This document shows positions 34,470-43,451 of a DNA stretch of 64,000 bases, piece by piece. How positions within the stretch are numbered: position 1 is the first letter of the stretch; each line of letters begins with the position of its first letter. A program made the position numbers and the translations under genes. This DNA is from Pseudomonas solani (GTDB taxonomy: Bacteria > Pseudomonadota > Gammaproteobacteria > Pseudomonadales > Pseudomonadaceae). The stretch spans positions 3,282,501-3,346,500 of the forward strand of contig NZ_AP023081.1 in NCBI RefSeq assembly GCF_026072635.1, read 5' to 3'. A model generated the notes under the pieces. It was not told where the DNA came from, did no database searches, and saw only the letters and a list, made by a program, of their open reading frames with translations.

Positions 34470-35441
34470 ATGCCCAGTGTCATTGGTGTCGACATTGCGA
34501 AGCACACGTTTGATATCGCCACCCTGCAGGCGAACGGCAAGTACCGCACCAAGGCCAAGTTGGCCAACAGCGAGGCGGGCTTTCGCACGCTGCAGGAGTG
34601 GCTGAACAAGCACAGCGAGGCGGGTGCCTGGGTCGTGATGGAAGCCACCGGCATCCACCATGAAGCCCTGGCCGAATGGCTGCTGGAGCAGAACTATCGG
34701 GTCTGCGTCCTCAACCCAGCGCAAATCGCTCACTACGCCCGCAGTCAGCTGCAGCGCGTGAAAACTGACAAGGTCGACGCCAAGCTGATCGCCGAATACG
34801 GCGAGCGCCACCAAGATGAGCTACGGCCCTGGCAGCCTGAACCTCGCGCCATACGGCGCCTGAAAGCACTGATGCGGCGCCTGGCGGATCTGCAGGAAAT
34901 CCAGCAGATGGAGAGCAATCGCCTGGAGGTGGCCGATACCAGCGTGCAGGAGTCGATCCGCTCAGTGTTGCGGCACATCGAGCAACAGATCGAGGAAACC
35001 CTCAAGGCCATCAACAACCACATCGACAATGACCCGGATCTGCGCGGCAAACGTGATCTGTTGACCAGCATCGATGGCATCGCGGACAAGACAGCCGCCC
35101 TGATCCTGGCGGAGCTGGGCGACCCTCATCGCTTCACCAGCAGCCGCGCGATTACCGCCTTTGCCGGGCTCAATCCGCGTTTGCAGGAGTCTGGTAAGTA
35201 CCGGGGGCAGACCCGCATTTCCAAGATGGGCTCATCGCGGCTGCGTGCTGGGCTGTACATGCCTGCCGTTTGCGCCCTGCAGCACAACGGGGCGATCAAA
35301 GCGATGAGAGAACGCCTCAGAGCCAAGGGCAAGACCGGCATGCAGATCATCTGCGCAGCGATGCGTAAGCTGCTGAACATCGCTTATGGCGTCTTGAAAT
35401 CGGGCCAGCCGTACGACGTAAAACTGGCCCTTGCTCACTAG
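34470..35441 (+). CDS. IS110-family DEDD transposase, copy 1
   Basis: This 323-residue recombinase has the N-terminal RuvC-like DEDD domain (Asp8 in GVDIAKHTFD, Glu in MEATGIHHEAL, Asp pair in KTDKVDAKLIAEY) and the C-terminal Transposase_20 domain (SIDGIADKTAALILAELG, FAGLNPRLQESGKYRG and KMGSSRLRAGLYM) with its catalytic serine. AGGAGG precedes the ATG at 34470. It appears intact, so the element may be active. It would act with the bridge RNA encoded just upstream. Confidence 0.95.
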   Translation: MPSVIGVDIAKHTFDIATLQANGKYRTKAKLANSEAGFRTLQEWLNKHSEAGAWVVMEATGIHHEALAEWLLEQNYRVCVLNPAQIAHYARSQLQRVKTDKVDAKLIAEYGERHQDELRPWQPEPRAIRRLKALMRRLADLQEIQQMESNRLEVADTSVQESIRSVLRHIEQQIEETLKAINNHIDNDPDLRGKRDLLTSIDGIADKTAALILAELGDPHRFTSSRAITAFAGLNPRLQESGKYRGQTRISKMGSSRLRAGLYMPAVCALQHNGAIKAMRERLRAKGKTGMQIICAAMRKLLNIAYGVLKSGQPYDVKLALAH

Positions 35442-35458
35442 GGATCAAGACGGTATCT

Positions 35459-35547
35459 ACGCAGCGGTCATGCCCGCGCGGTGGCAGGCTTTTTGTGGGA
35501 GCGAATTCATTCGCGATCGGGGTACCAGGCGGTAACCCCGGCCGGGA
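35459..35547. repeat. REP remnant beside IS110 copy 1
   Basis: The right half of the interrupted REP site (TACGCAGCGGTCATGCCCGC) is followed by a GGAGCGAATTCATTCGCGATCGGG hairpin type at 35494-35520, the same as at 34134 on the other side of the element. Confidence 0.75.
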
Positions 35548-36642
35548 TCAGCGACGCACCAGCAACACACCCGATTCCATGTGGTGGGTGTAGGGGAACT
35601 GGTCGAACAGGGCGCAGCGCTCGATGCGGTGGGTGTCGTGCAGCTGGGCGATGTTGGCGGCCAGGGTCTCCGGGTTGCAGGAGATGTAGAGGATGCGCTC
35701 GAAGCGGCGGGTCAGCTCGCAGGTGTCCGGGTCCATGCCGGCGCGGGGCGGGTCGACGAACACGGTGCCGAACTCGTAGGCCTTGAGGTCGATGCCGGCG
35801 AGGCGGCGGAAGGGGCGCACTTCGTTGAGGGCTTCGGTCAGCTCTTCGGCGGAGAGGCGCACCAGGGTGACGTTGTCCACGCCGTTGTCGGCGAGGTTGG
35901 CCAGGGCGGCGTTGACCGAGGTCTTGCTGATCTCGGTGGCCAGCGCCTTGCGCGCGCGGGTGGCCAGGGGCAGGGTGAAGTTGCCGTTGCCGCAGTACAG
36001 CTCCAGCAGGTCGTCCTCGCGCTCGCCCATGGCTTCGAAGGCCCAGGCCAGCATCTTCTGGCACACCTCGCCGTTGGGCTGGGTGAAGGCGCCTTCGGGC
36101 TGGCGGTAGCGGAAGGCACGGCCGGCGACGGTCAGCTCTTCTTCCACGTAGTCGCGGCCGATGACGATGCGCTTGCCCTTGGAGCGGCCCACCAGGCTCA
36201 CGCCCAGGTCGGCGGCGAGCTTCTCGGCCTCGGCCTTCCAGGCATCGTCCAGGGGGCGGTGGTAGCAGAGGGTGATCAGCGCGTCTCCGGACAGGGTGGT
36301 GAGGAACTCCACCTGGAACAGCTTGAACGACAGCACCTGGCTCGCCTGCCAGCCGGCTTTCAGGCGCGGCATCAGCTCGTTGATGCGGCGGCTGGCGATG
36401 GGGAAGTCCTCGATCAGCACGGGGGTGAACTTGTCCCCGGCTTCGAACATGGCGTAGTGACGGGTCTCACTGCCGGTCTCGCGCCACAGGCGGAACTCGG
36501 CGCGCAGGCGGTAATGCTCGCGGGGCGAGTCGAAGACGTCCGGTTGCGGTGCGTCGAAGGGCGCCAGCAGTGCCTTCAGGCGCTCGGCCTTGTCGGCGAG
36601 CTGCGCGGCGTAGCCTGTGGGATCGAACTGCGGGCGGCTCAT
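35548..36642 (-). CDS. trmA: tRNA (uracil-54-C5)-methyltransferase
   Basis: This 364-residue SAM-dependent enzyme makes m5U54 in the T-loop of tRNA. It has the TrmA start (FDPTGYAAQLADKAERL), the SAM motif LLELYCGNGNFTLPLA (about residues 210-225), FVDPPRAGMDPDT, and the nucleophile Cys in ILYISCNPETLAANI (about residue 322). Length matches the family (about 366). Its ATG overlaps the stop of the upstream permease gene by one base (TGATG). Confidence 0.95.
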   Translation of the reverse strand: MSRPQFDPTGYAAQLADKAERLKALLAPFDAPQPDVFDSPREHYRLRAEFRLWRETGSETRHYAMFEAGDKFTPVLIEDFPIASRRINELMPRLKAGWQASQVLSFKLFQVEFLTTLSGDALITLCYHRPLDDAWKAEAEKLAADLGVSLVGRSKGKRIVIGRDYVEEELTVAGRAFRYRQPEGAFTQPNGEVCQKMLAWAFEAMGEREDDLLELYCGNGNFTLPLATRARKALATEISKTSVNAALANLADNGVDNVTLVRLSAEELTEALNEVRPFRRLAGIDLKAYEFGTVFVDPPRAGMDPDTCELTRRFERILYISCNPETLAANIAQLHDTHRIERCALFDQFPYTHHMESGVLLVRR

Positions 36643-37934
36643 CAGTGGAAGAACCCCATCTTGATCACGAACAGCACGGCGAGGATCACCAGCGCCGGGC
36701 TCAGCTCGCTGTAGCGGCCGGCCAGGGTCTTGATGGCGGCCCAGGCGATGAAGCCGAAGGCGATGCCGTCGGCGATGGAGTAGGTGAAGGGCATGGCCAG
36801 GGCGGTGATCAGCACCGGGGCGGCGGTGGTCAGGTCGCTCCATTCGATTTCTGCCAGGCCCGAGGCCATCAGCACGGCGACGAAGAACAGCGCCGGCGCG
36901 GTGGCGAAGGCGGGCACGCTGCCGGCCAGGGGCGAGAGGAACAGGGCCAGGAGGAACAGCACGGCGACCACGACGGCGGTGAGGCCGGTGCGGCCACCGG
37001 CGCTGACGCCGGCTGCGGATTCGATGTAGCTGGTGGTGGTCGAGGTGCCCAGCAGCGAACCGCCCATGGCGGCGGTGGAGTCGGCGATCAGGGCGCGGCC
37101 CATCTTCGGCATGTGGCCGTCGGCGCGCATCAGGCCGGCCTTCTTGGCCACGGCGATGAGGGTGCCGGAGTTGTCGAACAGGTCGACGAAGAGGAAGGCG
37201 AAGATCACGCTGACCAGGCCGATTTCCAGCGCGCCCTTGATGTCCAGCTGCAGGAAGGTGGGCGCCAGGGACGGCGGCATGGAGACGATGCCACCGAACT
37301 TGGAAACGCCCAGGCCGATGCCGGCGAGGGTGACGGCGAGGATGCCGATCAACACGGCGCCGGTCACCTTGCGGGCTTCCAGGGCGATGATCAGGAAGAA
37401 GCCGAGCACGGCGAGGATCGGCTCGGGCTTGGTCAGGTCGCCCAGGGTGACCATGGTCACCGGGTGGGCGGCGACGATGCCGGCCTTCTGCAGGGCGATC
37501 AGCGCGAGGAACAGGCCGATGCCGGCGGCGATGGCCGAGCGCAGCTCCAGGGGGATGCTGTTGATGATCCATTCACGGATGCGGAAGATCGACAGCACGA
37601 AGAACATGCACGCCGAGATGAACACCGCGCCCAGGGCCACCTGCCAGGTGTGGCCCATGTGCAGCACCACGGTGTAGGTGAAGAAGGCGTTCAGGCCCAT
37701 GCCGGGGGCGAGGGCGATGGGGTAGTTGGCGATCAGGCCCATGACGGTGGAGCCGATGGCGGCGGCCAGGCAGGTGGCGACGAACACCGCGCCCTTGTCC
37801 ATGCCGGTTTCACCGAGGATGGCCGGGTTGACGAAGAGGATGTAGGCCATCGTCAGGAAGGTGGTCAGGCCCGCCAGGACCTCGGTGCGTACGTTGGTGT
37901 CGTGCGCTTTGAGTTGGAACAGTTTTTCCAGCAT
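36642..37934 (-). CDS. AzgA-type purine (adenine/guanine/hypoxanthine) permease
   Basis: This 430-residue inner-membrane protein of the AzgA branch (NCS2 superfamily) has LTTFLTMAYILFVNPAIL, APGMGLNAFFTYTVV, FAFLFVDLFDNSGTLIAVA and STAAMGGSLLGTSTTTSYIES, the substrate-site motifs. It takes up purine bases with protons. The start at 37934 has GGGGAG six bases upstream; an upstream ATG at 37988 lacks one. It lies divergent to a molybdenum hydroxylase operon, consistent with purine use, though it is also a common housekeeping gene beside trmA. Confidence 0.9.
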   Translation of the reverse strand: MLEKLFQLKAHDTNVRTEVLAGLTTFLTMAYILFVNPAILGETGMDKGAVFVATCLAAAIGSTVMGLIANYPIALAPGMGLNAFFTYTVVLHMGHTWQVALGAVFISACMFFVLSIFRIREWIINSIPLELRSAIAAGIGLFLALIALQKAGIVAAHPVTMVTLGDLTKPEPILAVLGFFLIIALEARKVTGAVLIGILAVTLAGIGLGVSKFGGIVSMPPSLAPTFLQLDIKGALEIGLVSVIFAFLFVDLFDNSGTLIAVAKKAGLMRADGHMPKMGRALIADSTAAMGGSLLGTSTTTSYIESAAGVSAGGRTGLTAVVVAVLFLLALFLSPLAGSVPAFATAPALFFVAVLMASGLAEIEWSDLTTAAPVLITALAMPFTYSIADGIAFGFIAWAAIKTLAGRYSELSPALVILAVLFVIKMGFFH

Positions 37935-38226
37935 TTTCGCTCCCCGTGACGTCTTCGCGTCTGTTGGCCCGGACTGGATAGCAGTCAAGCACAGCGCCTG
38001 CGGTTGGGCGCCGTTTCTGCCAGCCCGGCAAAAAAGGCGCGCATCATACCAGCTCCCCTGGGGGCGGTGAATTTATGACCAGACGGGCAGCTCGGGTTTC
38101 GTCGTGCGGCCCGCCCGGGCAGAAACCCTGAACCTCGGCGAAGACCGGCCAGTCCACCTGAAAGATGCGGGTATCCACACCCGCGCACCGCCCTTCGGGG
38201 CCGGACGAGACGAGCCTGAGGTCAAC

Positions 38227-38757
38227 ATGAGTTCCCTACCCAGCCTGCGCCGTGGCCAAACCGCCGTCGGCCATCCGATCCAACTGGTCATCAACGGCGA
38301 ACCCCATCGGCTGCAGGTGGAGCCCTGGACCACCCTGCTCGACCTGCTGCGCGAGCGCCTCGACCTGGTGGGCACCAAGAAGGGCTGCGACCACGGCCAG
38401 TGCGGCGCTTGCACCGTGCTGCGCAATGGCGTGCGGATCAATGCCTGCCTGGCCCTGGCGGTGATGCAGGACGGCGCCGAGATCACCACGGTGGAAGGCC
38501 TGGAGCGCAACGGCGAGTTGCACCCCATGCAGGCCGCGTTCATCCGCCACGACGCCTTCCAGTGCGGCTACTGCACACCGGGGCAGCTGTGCTCGGCGGT
38601 GGCCCTGGCCAGCGAGAACCACGCCCACGACCGCGACGGCATCCGCGAGCAGATGAGCGGCAACCTGTGCCGCTGCGGCGCCTACGCCAACATCCTCGAC
38701 GCCATCGAGGAGGCGCTGCCCGCCTGCCAGGGCGCTGCCAAGGGGAACGCCGCATGA
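38227..38757 (+). CDS. 2Fe-2S subunit of PaoABC-type molybdenum hydroxylase
   Basis: This 176-residue subunit has the plant-type cluster motif GCDHGQCGACTVLRNG with a further Cys at INAC, and the second cluster in CGYCTPGQLCS and LCRCGAYANI. GAGG precedes the ATG. Unlike E. coli PaoA it has no Tat leader, so the complex is probably cytosolic. It is first in a three-gene operon with ATGA overlaps throughout. Confidence 0.9.
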   Translation: MSSLPSLRRGQTAVGHPIQLVINGEPHRLQVEPWTTLLDLLRERLDLVGTKKGCDHGQCGACTVLRNGVRINACLALAVMQDGAEITTVEGLERNGELHPMQAAFIRHDAFQCGYCTPGQLCSAVALASENHAHDRDGIREQMSGNLCRCGAYANILDAIEEALPACQGAAKGNAA

Positions 38758-39743
38758 CGCCCTTCAGCTACGAACGCCCCGAGGAACTGGACCAGGCCCT
38801 GAAGCTGGCCGGCCCCCACGCGCGCTTCATCGCCGGGGGCACCAACCTGGTGGACCTGATGAAGGAGAACGTCGAGCGCCCCGAACGGCTGATCGACATC
38901 ACCGCGCTGCCGCTGCACGGCGTGCTGGTCGGCGAGGACGGCGGGCTGCGCATCGGCGCCCTGGTGAGCAACGCCGACCTGGCCTGGCACCCGCGCGTGC
39001 AGAGCCATTTCCCATTGCTGGCCGAGGCGCTGCTGGCCGGGGCTTCGCCGCAGTTGCGCAACATGGCCACGGTCGGCGGCAACCTGCTGCAACGCACCCG
39101 CTGCCAGTACTTCTATGACGTGGCCACGCCCTGCAACAAGCGCGAGCCCGGCAGCGGCTGCCCGGCGCGGGTGGGGCTCAACCGCAACCACGCGATACTC
39201 GGCGCCAGCGAACACTGCGTGGCCACCCACCCTTCCGACATGTGCGTGGCCCTGGCGGCACTGGAGGCCAAGGTGCACGTCGCCGGCCCCGGCGGCACCC
39301 GGGTGATCGCCTTCGCCGACTTCCACCGCCTGCCCGGCGACGAACCGCAGCGCGACAACCTGTTGGCGGCGGACGAGCTGATCACCGAGGTCGAGCTGCC
39401 GCCGTCGCCTTTCGCCCGCCACAGCGCCTACCTGAAGATCCGCGACCGCGCGTCCTACGCCTTCGCCCTGGTTTCGGTGGCGGCGGCGCTGCGCGTGGAG
39501 CAGGGCACCGTGGCCGAGGCGCGCATCGCCCTGGGCGGTGTGGCGCACAAACCCTGGCGCCTGCCGGACGCCGAGGCGGCACTGGTGGGGCGCCCCTGCA
39601 CACCGGCGGCCTTCCGTGTCGCCGCCGACCTGCTGCTGCAGGGGGCCGAGGGCCTGGGGCGCAACACCTTCAAGGTGGAGCTGGCTCGCCGCGCGGTGGT
39701 CCGCGCCCTGGCCGATGCCGCCAAGGGAGGGCCCCGGGCATGA
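38754..39743 (+). CDS. FAD subunit of PaoABC-type hydroxylase, extra Cys cluster
   Basis: This 329-residue subunit has the FAD motif FIAGGTNLVDLM (about residues 25-36), the second FAD segment NMATVGGNLLQRTRC, and a Cys-rich insert (CQYFYDVATPCNKREPGSGC) that in E. coli PaoB carries an additional [4Fe-4S] cluster. The CO-dehydrogenase-like C-terminal domain follows. It relays electrons from the iron-sulfur subunit to its acceptor. It overlaps both neighbours by four bases. Confidence 0.9.
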   Translation: MTPFSYERPEELDQALKLAGPHARFIAGGTNLVDLMKENVERPERLIDITALPLHGVLVGEDGGLRIGALVSNADLAWHPRVQSHFPLLAEALLAGASPQLRNMATVGGNLLQRTRCQYFYDVATPCNKREPGSGCPARVGLNRNHAILGASEHCVATHPSDMCVALAALEAKVHVAGPGGTRVIAFADFHRLPGDEPQRDNLLAADELITEVELPPSPFARHSAYLKIRDRASYAFALVSVAAALRVEQGTVAEARIALGGVAHKPWRLPDAEAALVGRPCTPAAFRVAADLLLQGAEGLGRNTFKVELARRAVVRALADAAKGGPRA

Positions 39744-41947
39744 GTGCATCGCCACTGGGCAAGGCCCATGACCGGGTGGACGGCCGTGACAAGGTCACCG
39801 GCCGCGCCCGCTACGCTGCCGACTTCGCCGTACCCGGCCTGTTGCATGGCTGGGTGGTCAACGCCGGCATCCCCCGTGGGCGCATCCTCGCCATCGACAG
39901 CCGCGCGGCCGAGGCGGTGCCCGGTGTGCAACTGGTGCTGACCCACGCCAACCGCCCGCCCATCGCCAGTTATGACGAACCCTACGAGGACGCCGACGCC
40001 GCCGACGGCTCGCCGTTCCGCCCGCTGTACAACGATCGCATCCTCTATAGCAGCCAGCCGGTGGCACTGGTGGTGGCCGAGACCCTGGAGCAGGCACGCC
40101 ACGCCGCGCGCCTGGTGACGGTGGACTACCAGGCCGAGCCGCACCAGACCGACCTGCTGGCCGCCCTCGACGACGCCCACCTGGCCCCGGCGTCGCTGCC
40201 CGAGCCCCGGGGCGATTGCGCCGGCGCCCTGGCCGGCGCGGCCCTGCGCATCGACGTGAGCTACAGCTCGCCCATCGAGCAGCACAACCCCATGGAGCCC
40301 CACGCCGCCACGGTGGTCATGCAGCCCGACGGTGCGCTGCTGGTCTACGACAAGACCCAGGGCACGCAGAACAGTCAGCAGTACATCGAGCGGGTGTTCG
40401 GCCTGGAGCCGGGCCTGGTGCGGGTGATGGCGCCCTTCGTCGGCGGCGCTTTCGGCTCCGGTCTGCGTCCGCAGTACCAGCTGGTGCTGGCGGTGATGGC
40501 GGCGCTCAAGCTGCAGCGCTCGGTACGGGTGACCCTGACCCGGCAGCAGATGTTCAGCTTCGGCTATCGCCCGCGCACCCTGCAGCGCCTGAGCCTGGGC
40601 GCCGCCGCCAATGGCGAGCTGCGCGCCCTGCGCCACGAAGCGGTGGGGCAGACCTCGCGCTTCGAGGACTTCACCGAGCACGTGGTGGAGTGGTCCGGGA
40701 TGCTTTACCAGTGCGACAACGTCGAACTGGGCTACCGCCTGGCGCCGCTGGACGTCTACACGCCGCTGGACATGCGCGCCCCCGGCGCCACCCTCGGGGT
40801 CTTCGCCCTGGAGTGCGCCATGGACGAGATGGCCGCCGCCGTGGCCATCGACCCGCTGCAGCTGCGCCTGACCAACTACGCCGAGCGCAACCAGAACGAG
40901 GGCAAGCCCTTCTCCAGCAAGGCCCTGCGCGAGTGCTACGCCCAGGGCGCCGAGCGCTTCGGCTGGGCGGCGCGTGACCCGCAGCCGCGCAGCATGCGCG
41001 AGGGCCACGAGCTGCTCGGCTGGGGCATGGCCACCGGCGTGTGGGAGGCCATGCAGAGCCCGGCCAGCGCCCGCGCGGTGATCGATGGCGACGGCCACCT
41101 GCACCTGAGCAGCGCCACCACCGATATCGGCACCGGCACCTACACGGTGATGACCCAGATCGCCGCCGCCAGCCTGGGGCTGGACATGGCGCGGGTGACC
41201 TTCAGCCTGGGCGACTCGCACTTGCCGAAGGCGCCGCTGCAGGGCGGTTCCTTCACCGTCTCCTCGGTGGGCAGCGCGGTGCAGCAGGCCTGCGTGGCGC
41301 TGCAGGACCGGCTGCTGAAGACCGCCGTGGAGCTGGAGGACTCGCCCTTCGAGGGGCTGACGCGGGAGCAGGTGGAGTTCGTCGACGGCGAACTGCGGGT
41401 CATCGGCGCGCCGGAGCTGGCGCTGGGCTATGGCGAGATCGTCCGTGCCGCTGGCGGCGCGGCCCTGGAAGCCCGGGTGGACGCCAAGCCGGACGACAAG
41501 CGCGAGGCCTATTCCACGGCCAGCCACTCGGCGGTCTTCGTCGAGGTGCGGGTGGACGAGGTGCTGGGCGTGGTGCGGGTTAGCCGGGTGGTCAGCGCCA
41601 TCGCCGCCGGTCGCGTGGTCAACCCGAAGATGGCGCGCAGCCAGATTCTCGGCGGCGTGGTCTGGGGCATCGGCATGGCCCTGCAGGAGGAGACCCAGAC
41701 CGACCATGCGCTGGGCCGGCACATGAACCACAACCTGGCCGAGTACCACATCCCGGTGCACGCGGATATCGGCGAGATCGAGGTGATCTTCGTCGAGGAA
41801 GAGGACGAGGTGGTCAACGCCCTGGGCTCCAAGGGCGTCGGCGAGATCGGCATAGTCGGGGTCGCGGCGGCGGTGGCCAACGCCATCTGGCACGCCACCG
41901 GTAAGCGCATCCGCGACCTGCCGATCACCCCCGACAAGCTGCTCTGA
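39740..41947 (+). CDS. Molybdopterin subunit of PaoABC-type hydroxylase
   Basis: This 735-residue subunit resembles PaoC: GKAHDRVDGRDKVTGRARYA at the start, VGGAFGSGLRPQY (about residues 235-247), TDIGTGTYTVMTQIAAASLG, and the catalytic Glu in GSKGVGEIGIVG (about residue 698). PaoABC oxidises aromatic aldehydes to acids; related enzymes hydroxylate purines. Substrate is unknown here. The stop meets the stop of the MFS gene end to end (41947/41948). Confidence 0.9.
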   Translation: MSASPLGKAHDRVDGRDKVTGRARYAADFAVPGLLHGWVVNAGIPRGRILAIDSRAAEAVPGVQLVLTHANRPPIASYDEPYEDADAADGSPFRPLYNDRILYSSQPVALVVAETLEQARHAARLVTVDYQAEPHQTDLLAALDDAHLAPASLPEPRGDCAGALAGAALRIDVSYSSPIEQHNPMEPHAATVVMQPDGALLVYDKTQGTQNSQQYIERVFGLEPGLVRVMAPFVGGAFGSGLRPQYQLVLAVMAALKLQRSVRVTLTRQQMFSFGYRPRTLQRLSLGAAANGELRALRHEAVGQTSRFEDFTEHVVEWSGMLYQCDNVELGYRLAPLDVYTPLDMRAPGATLGVFALECAMDEMAAAVAIDPLQLRLTNYAERNQNEGKPFSSKALRECYAQGAERFGWAARDPQPRSMREGHELLGWGMATGVWEAMQSPASARAVIDGDGHLHLSSATTDIGTGTYTVMTQIAAASLGLDMARVTFSLGDSHLPKAPLQGGSFTVSSVGSAVQQACVALQDRLLKTAVELEDSPFEGLTREQVEFVDGELRVIGAPELALGYGEIVRAAGGAALEARVDAKPDDKREAYSTASHSAVFVEVRVDEVLGVVRVSRVVSAIAAGRVVNPKMARSQILGGVVWGIGMALQEETQTDHALGRHMNHNLAEYHIPVHADIGEIEVIFVEEEDEVVNALGSKGVGEIGIVGVAAAVANAIWHATGKRIRDLPITPDKLL

Positions 41948-43165
41948 TCAATCGCCGCCGTGCAGGCGGTCGCGGTTGGCCAGGGTGGGGAAGAGCCTTA
42001 TCCACAGGCCGGTGATGAGCAGGGTGCCGACCCCGCCCATGACCACCGCCGGCACGGTGCCGAACCAGGCGGCGGTGACGCCGGACTCGAACTCGCCGAG
42101 TTGGTTGGAGGCGCCGATGAACAGGCCGTTGACGGCGCTGACCCTACCGCGCATCTCGTCCGGCGTGTGCAACTGCACGAAAGCGCCACGGATGACCATA
42201 CTGATCATGTCCGCCGCGCCCAGCACCGCCAGCACCGCGAGGGAGAACCAGAACGAGGTGGACAGGCCGAAGGCGATGGTGGCCACGCCGAACACGCCCA
42301 CGGCAGTGAACATGATGCGCCCCACCTGGCGTTCGATGGGGAAGCGCGCCAGCCAGAACGACATGGCCAGCGCGCCCACCGCCGGTGCCGAGCGCAGCAG
42401 GCCGAGGCCCCAGGGCCCGGTGAGCAGGATGTCCTTGGCGAACACCGGCAGCAGCGCGGTGGCGCCGCCGAGGAGCACGGCGAACAGATCGAGGGAGATG
42501 GCGCCGAGGATGTCGCGGCGGCTGCGGATGAAGCGGATGCCGGCCAGCAGCGAGTCCAGGGAGGCGCGCTCCTTGCGCAGCACCTGCTGGCGGCTGGACA
42601 GGCTCAGCATCAGGCAGCAGGCGATGGCGTAGAGCACCGCCACCGGGCCATACACCCAGAGGCTGCCCAAGGCGTAGAGCAGGCCGCCCACCGCCGGCGC
42701 GACGATGGTCGCCGCCTGCATCGCCGAGGCGGCCGCGGCCACGGCACGTGGGAACAGCTCCGTCGGGACGATGTTGGGCAGCAGCGCCTGGGTCGCCGGC
42801 ATCTCGAAGGAGCGTGCCGCGCCGAGGGCGAAGGCGAGGAGGAAGATCATCTCGCGGCTGATGTTGTCGGTGGCGCTGCCCAGTACCAGCGCGACGGCGA
42901 TCAGCCCCTGGACCGTCTGGCACAGTGCGGCCACGTGGCGGCGGTCGTAGCGGTCGGCCACGTGCCCGGTATGCAGCATGAACAGCACGCGCGGGAGGAA
43001 CTCCGCCAGGCCCACCAGGCCCAGGTCGAGCACGTTGCCGGTGAGTTCGTAGATGTGCCAGCCGATGGCCACGGTGAGCATCTGGAAGCCGCTGGCGGTG
43101 CACACGCGAGCGAACCAGAACGCCATGAACGGGCGGTGGTGACGCAGCAAGAGGGCCTGGGACAT
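41948..43165 (-). CDS. MFS transporter (MFS_3/EntS-like)
   Basis: This 405-residue membrane protein has about twelve hydrophobic segments and MFS marks (HTGHVADRYDRRHVAALCQ as the loop 2-3 motif, and ARSFEMPATQALLPNIVP). It resembles the MFS_3 group of exporters that includes enterobactin exporter EntS. Its cargo is unknown. It lies between two molybdenum hydroxylase operons and converges on the first, with no clear tie to either. Confidence 0.88.
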   Translation of the reverse strand: MSQALLLRHHRPFMAFWFARVCTASGFQMLTVAIGWHIYELTGNVLDLGLVGLAEFLPRVLFMLHTGHVADRYDRRHVAALCQTVQGLIAVALVLGSATDNISREMIFLLAFALGAARSFEMPATQALLPNIVPTELFPRAVAAAASAMQAATIVAPAVGGLLYALGSLWVYGPVAVLYAIACCLMLSLSSRQQVLRKERASLDSLLAGIRFIRSRRDILGAISLDLFAVLLGGATALLPVFAKDILLTGPWGLGLLRSAPAVGALAMSFWLARFPIERQVGRIMFTAVGVFGVATIAFGLSTSFWFSLAVLAVLGAADMISMVIRGAFVQLHTPDEMRGRVSAVNGLFIGASNQLGEFESGVTAAWFGTVPAVVMGGVGTLLITGLWIRLFPTLANRDRLHGGD

Positions 43166-43306
43166 AGGTCGGGAAAATGCTTAGGAGGCTATCGGATGCG
43201 CAGATTAGCACCTTGCCCCGGCGCCGAAAATCGGCGCGACGACCCGGCACCCGAGGCGTGCACCTTCGTACCAGGAATTTATTCTGACCGAGCGGCCAAT
43301 TTTTTC

Positions 43307-43351
43307 TTGTCTGCCGATTCGGTTCCATTAGAATCTGACCTTCGAGTCAGA
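43307..43351 (+). promoter_or_regulatory. Promoter and operator-like palindrome of the second Mo-hydroxylase operon
   Basis: TTGTCT (43307-43312) and TAGAAT (43329-43334) are 16 bases apart. A palindrome, TCTGAC-CTTCGA-GTCAGA (43334-43351), overlaps the expected transcription start, about 100 bases before the first ATG, where a repressor would act. The TCTGACC half-site also occurs at 43283-43289. Confidence 0.5.
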
Positions 43352-43451
43352 AACCCTCTCGACCATTCTCATCGACCCCGAGCCTCGGGGCCGACGGATT
43401 ACTACGCACAGGAAACAGGGGCCGGCACAGATCGCGCCCCAAGGATCGGGT

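Larger units (their letters stand above)
34239..35458 (+). mobile_element. IS110-family insertion sequence, copy 1
   Basis: The element is flanked by a CT dinucleotide at each end (34239-34240 and 35457-35458). Removing the element with one CT restores CTCCACCC^TACGCAG, the sequence pattern found uninterrupted at other REP hairpins (for example 7883-7895). It has no terminal inverted repeats, a non-coding left end of about 230 bases and one transposase gene. It appears identical to the copy at 53070. Confidence 0.92.
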
